Of a DNA stretch of 64,000 bases, positions 28,935 through 37,039 are shown piece after piece. The notes below the pieces were generated by a model that made no database searches, was not told where the DNA came from, and saw only the letters and a list, made by a program, of their open reading frames with translations. The position numbers and the translations under genes are program-made. Positions within the stretch are counted from its first letter, which is position 1; the number at the start of each line of letters is the position of its first letter. This stretch comes from an uncultured Pseudoalteromonas sp. (lineage in GTDB: Bacteria > Pseudomonadota > Gammaproteobacteria > Enterobacterales > Alteromonadaceae), in the NCBI GenBank assembly GCA_947493455.1, contig CANLRB010000004.1:124001-188000 (forward strand). Direction: 5' to 3'.

Positions 28935-29535
28935 TGTCACGTCGATATTCGCTGCGCCAAGTGACATAGCCCCAAACAGCCATTCCCGTATAGAGTGAAA
29001 ATAAGATGACAGTCGGATAATAGCCTTTTTCTATAAATAGATAGATAGATACGGCATCAATAACGACCCAATAGAGCCAATTTTCGAGAATTTTTTTAGC
29101 AACTAAATAGGTTGTCATCACAGCAAAACAAGAAGTTAAACTATCAAGATAGGCAAAATCAGCATGGGTATAGTTATCCATCACATACCCTAAAATTAAT
29201 GCGATAGAAGTCGTACCTAAGATCAGCCATAAATGCGTTTTGGGCGACCATGAGCTTATCGCTATTTCACTGTGTTGAGATGATCCATAACGCCAGCAAT
29301 AGTAACCATAAAATGCCATTAGCAAATAATACACGTTCAGCGCAGACTCCATAAGCAACGCGCCATTCCAAAACAGAATCGTGTAAATTAATGTGCTGAA
29401 AAACGCGCAAGGCCAAGCCCATAAACTTTCTTGCATTACAAACACAAGATAGGCGATACCAAGCAGCACAGCAATGTACTCCCATATACTCATCGCCGTG
29501 AAGCCTTCCAGCGCAGCAGCTAAAAAGTCAATCAT
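28921..29535 (-). CDS. PnuC-family vitamin transporter (probable thiamin transporter PnuT)
   Basis: Inner-membrane facilitator of about 204 residues with seven likely membrane segments. The tryptophan-rich signature WEYIAVLLGIAYLVFVMQESLWAWP is characteristic of the PnuC family. Start at 29535 (MIDFLAAALEG), overlapping the upstream thiamin-binding gene by 8 bp (ATGATTGA); the longer frame to 29592 runs through that gene. PnuC proteins take up nicotinamide riboside, riboflavin or thiamin and depend on a kinase to trap the substrate. Here the neighbouring YkoF-type protein and kinase favour thiamin. Confidence 0.82.
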   Translation of the reverse strand: MIDFLAAALEGFTAMSIWEYIAVLLGIAYLVFVMQESLWAWPCAFFSTLIYTILFWNGALLMESALNVYYLLMAFYGYYCWRYGSSQHSEIAISSWSPKTHLWLILGTTSIALILGYVMDNYTHADFAYLDSLTSCFAVMTTYLVAKKILENWLYWVVIDAVSIYLFIEKGYYPTVILFSLYTGMAVWGYVTWRSEYRRDNVAT

Positions 29536-29788
29536 GCTTGCTTGGTGACAAATCACCACCAATAAATTTACAAACAAATACCGCTTTACCAAACTCTTGA
29601 TGTGAACGCTTAATTTCTTGCGTAATCGCAGACATTACAACATCATAATCGCCAAAAACTTGGGTTGACATGGTATTAGTGTGGACTTCAAGACCAGGAT
29701 GCGCATTTAAACGCTCAATAAAACCTTTAATAAACGGGATATATTCTTGATGCAGCGGATACTTACTTATCTCAACAGATAATTTCAT
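29528..29788 (-). CDS. YkoF-type thiamin-binding protein (DUF77/MTH1187 family)
   Basis: An 86-residue ferredoxin-like single-domain protein of the Thiamine_BP family: MKLSVEISKYPLHQEYIPFIKGFIERLN and VHTNTMSTQVFGDYDVV are typical. Members bind thiamin or its pyrimidine moiety and are found with thiamin uptake genes. There is no signal peptide, so it acts in the cytoplasm. It lies 59 bp after the TonB receptor gene and overlaps pnuC. AAGAGAG precedes the ATG. Confidence 0.85.
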   Translation of the reverse strand: MKLSVEISKYPLHQEYIPFIKGFIERLNAHPGLEVHTNTMSTQVFGDYDVVMSAITQEIKRSHQEFGKAVFVCKFIGGDLSPSKHD

Positions 29789-29807
29789 AACACTCTCTTA
29801 TTGTGCT

Positions 29808-29834
29808 CTAGGTGCGCCAAAAGGCTGCACCTAG
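29808..29834 (-). repeat. Stem-loop between TonB receptor and thiamin-binding genes
   Basis: CTAGGTGC (29808-29815) and GCACCTAG (29827-29834) form a perfect 8-bp stem that extends through GCC/GGC around an AAAA loop. No T run follows on the minus strand. It looks like an mRNA-stabilising or processing hairpin that lets the receptor be expressed above the downstream genes. Confidence 0.65.
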
Positions 29835-29847
29835 CAAAAATTAAACC

Positions 29848-31980
29848 TTAGTATTGGTAATTAAATGTAACGCCCATAACCTGCGGTTCACCTAACTGTG
29901 TGTATGTATGCGTTTCGTAACCATCGCGTGGATCATTGCCAAACTCAAAGCCTCGTACGGCATACTCTTTATCGAATGCATTGCGCAACCAAGCTGTTAA
30001 CTGCCAATTATTTTGACGGTAACCAATGCTCGCATTCACTAAATGAATACGATCAGATTTAGAACTATGACTATCTGAGAAGAAGTATTCGTCTTTTCCT
30101 TCTACTCCTAAATTGATAAAAATCTGTTCACTTACGTCATAGTTTGCCACAACGGCATATTGATAGCGCGGTGCCTGAGCCTGTGCACGCCCGTCGATAT
30201 CATAGACACCTTCAGCAACTTCATCCGCAGTAAGAGGTTTATCAACTTTCGTTTTTAAATAACCAAATGACCCGGTAAAACTTAACTTTTCGTTAAATCG
30301 ATAATCGCCATCGACTTCCAAACCGTAGTTTTCGCCACTTGCCGCATTACCAATAAAACCGACAAACACAGGTGCTTGATTTTCGCCTTCACCCGCTTGA
30401 TAAGTTTTATATTCTTTGAGCTGCATATTGTCACGATGCATATAAAATGCGGTAACGCGCAAGCTTAAGTCGTTGTCTTTAGAGCGACCGCGTACGCCAA
30501 ACTCTGCATTCCATAGATATTCAGGCTCAAAGCTGCTGTGATTTTCAAAAAACACTGAGTCACCCGAAACTCCATCACCTTTCGCTTTTGCCATTGCTTC
30601 GCCGTTAATACCACCTGCCTTATAACCACGCGATAAGCTGGTATAAATCATTGCTTGGCTATTCACTGTATGTTCAAGCGCTAACTTACCACCGACCATG
30701 CTGTCTGAGTGAGACTCAGCAAAACCATTATTGTCTTGGTAATCGCCTTCATTGCGCTCAAAACGTAAACCCGTAATGAGTACGGTACGATCATCGATTG
30801 TCGTTTCTTTTTGACCGAATAGTGCATAGGTGTTAGCTTCGTACGTCGATAAGAAATCATTCGACTGCCAAGTGTAAACACGCTTTAAGTCAACGTCGCG
30901 AGTTTGGTAATAACTGCCTAAAATCCACTGCGCTTGTTTGTCGGTGAAATTCAATTCAATATTACGGTCTTTACGATCACGATAGTATTCATCGGTTGAA
31001 CTATAACCCCAATCATGTAACCCCGCTTCACACAGCACAGCTTGGGCTGCATCATTACAGACCCAGTCTTCGTCGTAACTATAAAGCAACTCCGAATCAA
31101 CGGCTGAGATATTTAAATTAACATCGAATAAGTCAAAGTGACTAAACTGATTAGCTAATGCAAATGCATCACTTTGTTGATTATCCTGACCCGGCTCATC
31201 GGCAACACTGTTACGACTGTTATCAAGCGTAAAACCATCGTATCCGTTGTTAATATCAATACGGTGCACTGTCAATTGACTACTAAATTTATCGCTAAAT
31301 TCTGTTTTTGCTTTAAAACGGGCCACGAATTCATCGCGGTCTTGGGTTGCTTCATTTAAGTAAAGGTTTTCTGTATAACCATCTGAATTCGACTGATAGA
31401 TACTGGTGCGTGTCGACACCATATCCTCAACGCCGAGGCCGAATGCAACACCCGCATCCATGCTGTTATAATTACCGGCACCTAATTTCAAATTAACTGT
31501 TGGGTCAATAGACGTTGCCGCTGAATTCATATGGATCATACCGGCTAACGCATCAGCACCAAAACGAGTACCTTGTGGGCCGCGATAAATCTCAACCTGG
31601 TCAATATCAAATAGCAGCGCAGCACCCGCTAAGCCGGAGTAATTAATACCATCAACTATCACACCGACTGACGGATTAACTGGATCCACAAATTGTGAAC
31701 GCATGCCCACGCCACGCACTTGCACAAAACGACCACGCGATGCACCCGCAGTAAAATTCACATTCGCAGCTGTATTTAGCACTTCATCCAAATAAGTTGC
31801 ACCGCGCAAAGCAACTTCTTGATCATTAATAACTGAAGCACTGGCACTTAAGGTCTGAATGTTTTCTTTTTTAAAGTCACCGGTGACGATAATCGTTTCA
31901 ATGTCGTTATCACTTGCATATGAGTAAGAAGCTAAACCCGATAATACCGCCAAACTTAGCGCTTTAATTTGAAATTTCAT
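29848..31980 (-). CDS. TonB-dependent outer membrane receptor (probable thiamin receptor)
   Basis: Outer-membrane active transporter of 710 residues. A signal peptide ends near residue 22 (SYSYA), followed by a TonB-box-like ETIIV at 28-32. The plug domain contains VQVRGVGMRSQFVD and IYRGPQGTRFGADALAG. A 22-strand barrel ends in the aromatic terminus FNYQY. The substrate is not readable from sequence. It is inferred as thiamin or a precursor from the downstream thiamin-binding, PnuC and kinase genes. No TPP riboswitch is visible in its 160-bp upstream region. Confidence 0.85.
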   Translation of the reverse strand: MKFQIKALSLAVLSGLASYSYASDNDIETIIVTGDFKKENIQTLSASASVINDQEVALRGATYLDEVLNTAANVNFTAGASRGRFVQVRGVGMRSQFVDPVNPSVGVIVDGINYSGLAGAALLFDIDQVEIYRGPQGTRFGADALAGMIHMNSAATSIDPTVNLKLGAGNYNSMDAGVAFGLGVEDMVSTRTSIYQSNSDGYTENLYLNEATQDRDEFVARFKAKTEFSDKFSSQLTVHRIDINNGYDGFTLDNSRNSVADEPGQDNQQSDAFALANQFSHFDLFDVNLNISAVDSELLYSYDEDWVCNDAAQAVLCEAGLHDWGYSSTDEYYRDRKDRNIELNFTDKQAQWILGSYYQTRDVDLKRVYTWQSNDFLSTYEANTYALFGQKETTIDDRTVLITGLRFERNEGDYQDNNGFAESHSDSMVGGKLALEHTVNSQAMIYTSLSRGYKAGGINGEAMAKAKGDGVSGDSVFFENHSSFEPEYLWNAEFGVRGRSKDNDLSLRVTAFYMHRDNMQLKEYKTYQAGEGENQAPVFVGFIGNAASGENYGLEVDGDYRFNEKLSFTGSFGYLKTKVDKPLTADEVAEGVYDIDGRAQAQAPRYQYAVVANYDVSEQIFINLGVEGKDEYFFSDSHSSKSDRIHLVNASIGYRQNNWQLTAWLRNAFDKEYAVRGFEFGNDPRDGYETHTYTQLGEPQVMGVTFNYQY

Positions 31981-32070
31981 TATGAGGAATCATCCTAGTT
32001 ATTGGATTTTTATATCAATGTCGCTAGTGTATAAAAAAATCACTATGTTAGCGAGAATAGATGAAAACAA

Positions 32071-32104
32071 AACTCACTCGTAATACCTCTTTGCAGAGTG
32101 AGTT
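32071..32104. repeat. 9-bp inverted repeat in the TonB receptor/thioesterase intergenic region
   Basis: AACTCACTC (32071-32079) and GAGTGAGTT (32096-32104) are perfect reverse complements 16 bp apart. They lie between the divergent receptor and thioesterase genes, 40 bp before the thioesterase start. It could be an operator for a dimeric regulator or a leader hairpin. Confidence 0.6.
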
Positions 32105-32143
32105 GGGATACACTACAGCGCATCAAAATGAAAGGATCACTTA

Positions 32144-32536
32144 ATGACATTTAAAATTGAAATGAAGGTGCGAGATTACGAATGTGATCTGCAGGGCATC
32201 GTAAACAACAGTGTTTATTTTAATTATTTAGAGCATGCACGCCATGAGTTTTTACTAGCTAATAAAATCGATTTTGCACAACTCGCCGCCGACAAAATTA
32301 ATCTAGTCGTACTGCGCAGTGAAATGGATTACAAACTGTCTCTGGTTCCTGGCGATGAGTTTTATGTCGAAGTCACCCCTGAGCGAATTTCAAAACTTAA
32401 GTTTGGCTTTCGTCAAATAATCAAGCGTAAAAGCGATGATAAAATTGCAATTAACGCGCTAGTCATTGGCACGTCGGTCAACCATCGTGGTCGCCCTTTT
32501 TTACCGCAAGAGATCGACACTTTATTCCCTGCTTAA
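32144..32536 (+). CDS. Acyl-CoA thioesterase, 4HBT hotdog fold (YbgC/FadM type)
   Basis: A 130-residue hotdog-fold thioesterase. The N-terminal signature VRDYECDLQGIVNNSVYFNYLEHARHEFL carries the catalytic aspartate region and the Y-x2-Y-x-E-x2-R segment of the 4-hydroxybenzoyl-CoA thioesterase family. Substrate is not predictable; YbgC and FadM act on different acyl-CoAs. AAGGA lies 9 nt upstream of the ATG. The gene stands alone, divergent from the TonB receptor. Confidence 0.85.
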   Translation: MTFKIEMKVRDYECDLQGIVNNSVYFNYLEHARHEFLLANKIDFAQLAADKINLVVLRSEMDYKLSLVPGDEFYVEVTPERISKLKFGFRQIIKRKSDDKIAINALVIGTSVNHRGRPFLPQEIDTLFPA

Positions 32537-32576
32537 TAAGAGATTTCAACTTTTATTTAGAGCACTTTTTTAGCAG

Positions 32577-32605
32577 AAAAAAAACGCCAGCAAGGCTGGC
32601 GTTTT
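32577..32605. terminator. Bidirectional terminator, thioesterase / permease
   Basis: CGCCAGC (32585-32591) and GCTGGCG (32595-32601) with a 3-nt loop are flanked by an A8 run and TTTT. It is strongest on the minus strand (permease transcript) and also follows the thioesterase. Confidence 0.88.
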
Positions 32606-32691
32606 AGGGAGTATACTAACTACACAATAACAACAAACTAAGTAGAAACCCGGTTACATAAAACAACCTGTAACCAGATAAACACTATTTC

Positions 32692-33993
32692 TTACTTCCA
32701 ACTTCTCATTTTATGGCCTTTCACAGCATAAAATAGAATAAATAAATAACTAGGGATCATCAATGCATACGCACCTTGTGCACCCAACCCGGCTACATTA
32801 CCGAGACCGATAAGTAGTGGACCTAGCGCACCACCAGCGATACCCATAATTAAAAGCCCTGACGCTGTGCCCGTTAAGCGACCAAGCCCCGCCAATGCCA
32901 GCGGCCAAATTGCCGGCCATACCATTGCATTAGCAAAGCCTAACAACGCAATACAAACAAGCGGATCGGGTAGTTCTGGACCACCAAATGGTACCAATAG
33001 AATATTTGATAGTACGAAAGACTCATTACTACCTAATACCACAGCTAATACAGTAACAATACCTGCAATGCCCGACATCACTAACGCGCTTTGCTGTGAC
33101 ATATAACGTGGAATAAGTGCAATACCAATTGCATAACCTAATAACATGCACGCCATAGTATAAGACGTCATCATCGAGTAATCGGCAATACCAATTGCTA
33201 ATGCATACGACCCTATAGTGTCTGCTGCGATAACTTCAACCGCAACATAAAGCGCGATACCAATGACACCCAATACCAAATGCGGATGGCTTAGAGCTTC
33301 GCGTACTTCGCCTTTGCTCGAGCTTGATTCCTCTTCAAACACTAAATCAGGTAGTGGTGAGAATTTAGCAAATAATGCGAATACAAAAATCAGACCGGCA
33401 ATTGCCAAATAAGGTGCAATTAAGCTATTTGCCATTGCATCTTTTTGCGCTTGCGAGAGCTGTGCGTTGCCATCAGCAACACCTGCTACAACCACAGCGG
33501 CAAATATAATTGGTACAATCACACCCGCAAACTTGTTTAATAGCCCCATAATACAAACACGCACAGCGGCTGATTTTTCAGAACCCATTTTTACAACATA
33601 TGGGTTAACCGCAGTTTGTAATACAGTTTGACCGACACCAATCAATAATTGAGAAAATAAGAAAATTTCAATCATTTGCATTTTTGCGGCTGGAATATAC
33701 AAAAGTGCAGACAAGGCCATAATCACACAGCCGATTGCCATACCATTTTTATAACCTACTTTTTTTATCAGCATAGCTGATGGAATACCCGCTATAGTTA
33801 CTGCAATATAGAATGATGAAATAATAAATGACGCTTGTAACGGTGAAAGCTCGAGCATCTGTTGTAAAAATGGTGTAATGGCACCATTAAGCCAAGTAAT
33901 ACACCCCAAAATAAAAAACATAGAACCGGCTAATACCATTGGCAGCACGATACTCTGTTTTGCTTTTTCTTCTATTTCCACTGTAGCTTCCAT
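32692..33993 (-). CDS. nagP: Sugar MFS permease, FucP/NagP type (probable N-acetylglucosamine)
   Basis: Major facilitator permease of 433 residues with 12 predicted membrane helices. FFILGCITWLNGAITPFLQ and QTAVNPYV identify the fucose/glucose/GlcNAc:proton symporter family. The adjacent beta-hexosaminidase gene and a shared operator point to N-acetylglucosamine, as for NagP of Shewanella. The assignment of substrate is by context. It is monocistronic on the minus strand, with a LacI-type operator about 140 bp upstream. Confidence 0.78.
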   Translation of the reverse strand: MEATVEIEEKAKQSIVLPMVLAGSMFFILGCITWLNGAITPFLQQMLELSPLQASFIISSFYIAVTIAGIPSAMLIKKVGYKNGMAIGCVIMALSALLYIPAAKMQMIEIFLFSQLLIGVGQTVLQTAVNPYVVKMGSEKSAAVRVCIMGLLNKFAGVIVPIIFAAVVVAGVADGNAQLSQAQKDAMANSLIAPYLAIAGLIFVFALFAKFSPLPDLVFEEESSSSKGEVREALSHPHLVLGVIGIALYVAVEVIAADTIGSYALAIGIADYSMMTSYTMACMLLGYAIGIALIPRYMSQQSALVMSGIAGIVTVLAVVLGSNESFVLSNILLVPFGGPELPDPLVCIALLGFANAMVWPAIWPLALAGLGRLTGTASGLLIMGIAGGALGPLLIGLGNVAGLGAQGAYALMIPSYLFILFYAVKGHKMRSWK

Positions 33994-34133
33994 AAAAACG
34001 TCTTCTTGTTGCTAATTAATTTTAATACAGATTTAACTATCTATATTGGCCGAACACAGACATGCTCATTATTTGTATTTTGATCTGTGTTTTAACACTG
34101 TTCTCTCGCTCTTTTTACATTGCAATAACAAAA

Positions 34134-34149
34134 ATGACAGCGCTATCAT
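34134..34149. promoter_or_regulatory. LacI-type operator upstream of nagP (site 1)
   Basis: ATGACAGCGCTATCAT is a 16-bp palindrome with one mismatched pair around a central GCGC. It lies upstream of the permease gene. The same core recurs at 36917-36932 upstream of the hexosaminidase gene and nowhere else that I saw. The form fits a LacI-family NagR-type repressor of GlcNAc catabolism. Confidence 0.75.
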
Positions 34150-34206
34150 AAAACTTTACGTCAAATAAATTAAGAATGCTAGTGAGATTTGCGCATTATT
34201 TAGAAC

Positions 34207-34231
34207 AAAAAAGGAGCGAACGCTCCTTTTT
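34207..34231. terminator. Hexosaminidase terminator
   Basis: AAGGAGCG (34211-34218) and CGCTCCTT (34221-34228) pair around AA, flanked by an A run and a T run. It lies 26 bp past the hexosaminidase stop on the minus strand. Confidence 0.85.
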
Positions 34232-34256
34232 GTCTATTAACTGTGTATCTAACCGG

Positions 34257-36842
34257 TTAATTTACAGTCGTAATCCGGCTCTTAATGACATCATTTAATG
34301 AACTGCGCAATTTAATGTTTTTTGCGCCGTTTACTTTTACTGGATTACTGTATAGCTGCCAGCTCTTGCCATTATCCAAACTGAACTCGATATCAACAAA
34401 TGGTGTCGCTGAATTCACTTTTAGTTTGCCAGACTCAATCACGCCGCCCGGTACATCCATATACGGTGCCACACCTGCCTGTGCTAACTTAGCGAGTTCT
34501 TTAACACCCATCGCTGCCGCAAAACTTTGCCAGTCGCTATCACGTAATTTTGCATCAACAGTTTGTCCTTCCCAAGCTGCTTTATGCCAAGCGCGTTCAG
34601 CAACAGCCAGCACGCGAGGGAAAAGCATGGCCAAGACTTGGTCTTCAGTGCGGATGGTTTCCGACCAAACTTGGCCCTGCATACCGAGAATATTTTCTGG
34701 TTTTTCAAGTTTAGGTAGCGGGCGTCCAACCAAGGCTTCTAAGTTTTCGATTTTATTACCGGCACGGGTAAAATCAGCATTGGCGTAGACATCATCTGGC
34801 ATATAACCAAACGCCTTTTTATTGCTTGTGGCGCGCGTCGCCCAGTAGTAGCCGCGTTCATCAGGGTGCGCTTCATATGGGTGATCAAAATACAAATGTG
34901 TACCATGCGAAAGGACAACTTGATAGCCCGCATTCGCTAAACGATAAGCTCTATCAGCCACCCCCCACTCCCAAATATTATCCCATGCATTGGCCGTAAA
35001 TACTGGGTTTGGAAATTCATCGCGATTAAAGGTATTGACGCGGTCATACATTAAGCCATCTTCCCAAGCACCAGGGGCAATACCGCGCTTATGCAGTAAC
35101 TTGGCAACGCGTTGTGTGAAATAAGGCTTTAAATCAGCCACGCCTGAAACACCATTGCCCGGTTCTGCGATCAACTGCTGGCATGCAGGAGAGCCAACCC
35201 ATGAACCCGCGCCCACTTCATCGCCACCAAAGTGTACATTTTCAAGACGTACGCCAGCTGCGCGATACATTTGCTGCAATTCATAGGTTACTTTATCAAT
35301 AAAGTTATAACTTGATTCTAAGCACACATTGACCGAGTTATCGGTATAGTTTTGCACTGTATTGTAAACTGAAGTATCTGCCGGATCGCTTAATAAGTAG
35401 GTTTCTGCCGCAGCCTTATCACCTTGCTTCATAAGGCGTTGGTAACGTGCTTCCATCGACTTAATTGCAGCGCGCGCATGGCCTGGCGATTCAATTTCAG
35501 GAATAATTTTGATATGGCGCTCAGCAGCAAACTTGAGTAACTCAACAAACTCATCACGAGTTAAATAGCCATTGCCTGAGCCAGACTTAAACGGGCCAGT
35601 TCCGAGCTGTGTTAACAAGCATGTTTGTTCTGATAAATCAAAACAGCGGGTGCCACCAATATCAGTCAGTTCTGGTAGTGCAGGGATCTCAACACGCCAT
35701 CCTTCATCATCTGAAAAATGCCAATGTAATGTATTGAGCTTGTACTTCGCCATTTGCTCAACAAGCTTGAACATCGCCGCCTTACCATGATAGTTACGCG
35801 CGTTATCGTAATGCATACCACGGTAGTGATAACGTGGTGCATCATTAATCTCAACACGCGGTAACTCAACTGCGCCTTGACTATCACTTGGCATCAATGC
35901 GAGCAAGCTTTGCAAGCCATAAAACACACCTGCGTTATCAGTGCCAACAACGGTAATACCTTTTTTGTCGATAACCAACTGATAGCTCTCAGCCTTGCCT
36001 TTATTTAAAGTCTCATCTAGGCGCAACCGCAAAACTTGAGAACCTGCGACCTCAATATGGTCCGCTTTTGCGTCAAGTTCTAAGCCATAATACTTAGTTA
36101 AATCACTTTGCAATACATTCACTTCTGACGTAAGTGCACCTTGGTAACTGATCACCCAATCGGCATTGAAAACAATACTTCCGCGACTAAAATCAACGTC
36201 TTTTGGTTTTGGAATAATGCGTTTTAATGCGTCTTCGCGATCAATGCTCGCACCACTTTCTAAATTACCTTGATAGCGGTTTTCAGCCGTCGCAATAACG
36301 GACAAATCTTTTGGTGTATTGAATTTTTTGATTTGGTTTTCCGCAACCAAAGGTAAGGTAAACTGGCGCATATCTTCACTATCAGTGTTAGCAAAGATGC
36401 TCGGCGATTTATTCGCAACAGTCATAAAGGCACGAGGCATAAAATCAGTATAAGCAACCACCCAAACAGCCGCTTCAAAATCAAGTGATAATGCATCTCC
36501 GGCTGCAAGTCCTGCAAAATCGTCAGTCGGTGTTAGCTTGTGTAAATCGCCATTGACATGTTCAAAGCGAATACCTTGAATTGTTTGTGTTTGAATTTTT
36601 CGAACTGAATGAATATAGATTTGCCAATCCGCTTTTCCTTTAGGCAAAGCAATTGCCGACTCATTTTTAAGCGTCAAATTAGCAATAAAGCTGCCATCTT
36701 TATTATGAAAGTTATCAACCACACCAAAATGTAATTTAGTATCTTGTGTAAACTTGCTGATATCAGCCGCTGATAAGGTTGCGTTTGCAAACCACGGCGC
36801 GGTGAGTATAAGACCCGCAATCATGCTTTTTTTTATATTCAT
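34257..36842 (-). CDS. Beta-N-acetylhexosaminidase (chitobiase), GH20
   Basis: Exported glycosidase of 861 residues that releases GlcNAc from chitobiose and chitooligosaccharides. A signal peptide (about 1-22) is followed by a chitobiase N-terminal carbohydrate-binding-like domain, a GH20b domain (about 205-335), and the GH20 barrel with HFGGDE, where D541 and E542 form the catalytic pair for substrate-assisted catalysis. A C-terminal domain follows. Length matches bacterial chitobiases. AGAGGAAGC precedes the ATG. The promoter carries the same operator as the permease gene. Confidence 0.95.
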   Translation of the reverse strand: MNIKKSMIAGLILTAPWFANATLSAADISKFTQDTKLHFGVVDNFHNKDGSFIANLTLKNESAIALPKGKADWQIYIHSVRKIQTQTIQGIRFEHVNGDLHKLTPTDDFAGLAAGDALSLDFEAAVWVVAYTDFMPRAFMTVANKSPSIFANTDSEDMRQFTLPLVAENQIKKFNTPKDLSVIATAENRYQGNLESGASIDREDALKRIIPKPKDVDFSRGSIVFNADWVISYQGALTSEVNVLQSDLTKYYGLELDAKADHIEVAGSQVLRLRLDETLNKGKAESYQLVIDKKGITVVGTDNAGVFYGLQSLLALMPSDSQGAVELPRVEINDAPRYHYRGMHYDNARNYHGKAAMFKLVEQMAKYKLNTLHWHFSDDEGWRVEIPALPELTDIGGTRCFDLSEQTCLLTQLGTGPFKSGSGNGYLTRDEFVELLKFAAERHIKIIPEIESPGHARAAIKSMEARYQRLMKQGDKAAAETYLLSDPADTSVYNTVQNYTDNSVNVCLESSYNFIDKVTYELQQMYRAAGVRLENVHFGGDEVGAGSWVGSPACQQLIAEPGNGVSGVADLKPYFTQRVAKLLHKRGIAPGAWEDGLMYDRVNTFNRDEFPNPVFTANAWDNIWEWGVADRAYRLANAGYQVVLSHGTHLYFDHPYEAHPDERGYYWATRATSNKKAFGYMPDDVYANADFTRAGNKIENLEALVGRPLPKLEKPENILGMQGQVWSETIRTEDQVLAMLFPRVLAVAERAWHKAAWEGQTVDAKLRDSDWQSFAAAMGVKELAKLAQAGVAPYMDVPGGVIESGKLKVNSATPFVDIEFSLDNGKSWQLYSNPVKVNGAKNIKLRSSLNDVIKSRITTVN

Positions 36843-36913
36843 ACAGCTTCCTCTGTTCAGTACACCCGAAGAGCCCGAGTAATCTTTTAATGTAATCTCA
36901 TCTTAATCAGAAA

Positions 36914-36941
36914 ATTATGACAGCGCTATCAAATCCGTCAG
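36914..36941 (-). promoter_or_regulatory. Hexosaminidase promoter overlapping LacI-type operator (site 2)
   Basis: On the minus strand CTGACG (36936-36941), 16 bp, CATAAT (36914-36919) form a sigma-70-like promoter. The palindromic operator ATGACAGCGCTATCAA (36917-36932, plus strand) covers the spacer and -10, so a bound repressor would block RNA polymerase. Fifteen of its 16 bases equal site 1 upstream of nagP. Confidence 0.72.
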
Positions 36942-36994
36942 AATTAATCTTATTTTTTCCTGAAAACTATAAAAAACATAGCATTACAAATATG

Positions 36995-37019
36995 AAAAAG
37001 CCCACTAATGTGGGCTTTT
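36995..37019. terminator. M13 peptidase terminator
   Basis: AAGCCCAC (36998-37005) and GTGGGCTT (37010-37017) form an 8-bp stem with a TAAT loop, with flanking A and T runs. It follows the peptidase stop by about 20 bp on the minus strand. Confidence 0.88.
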
Positions 37020-37039
37020 ATATTAATTTTAGAGTTCGC

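Noticed and set aside
31981-32143. TPP riboswitch in front of the TonB receptor
   Set aside because: The conserved CTGAGA, GAACCTGA and CTGCGTAGG elements seen before thiC are absent on the minus strand here.
34285-34788. 167-residue plus-strand reading frame antisense to the GH20 gene
   Set aside because: It lies wholly within the conserved chitobiase coding sequence on the other strand and has no ribosome site or recognisable domain.
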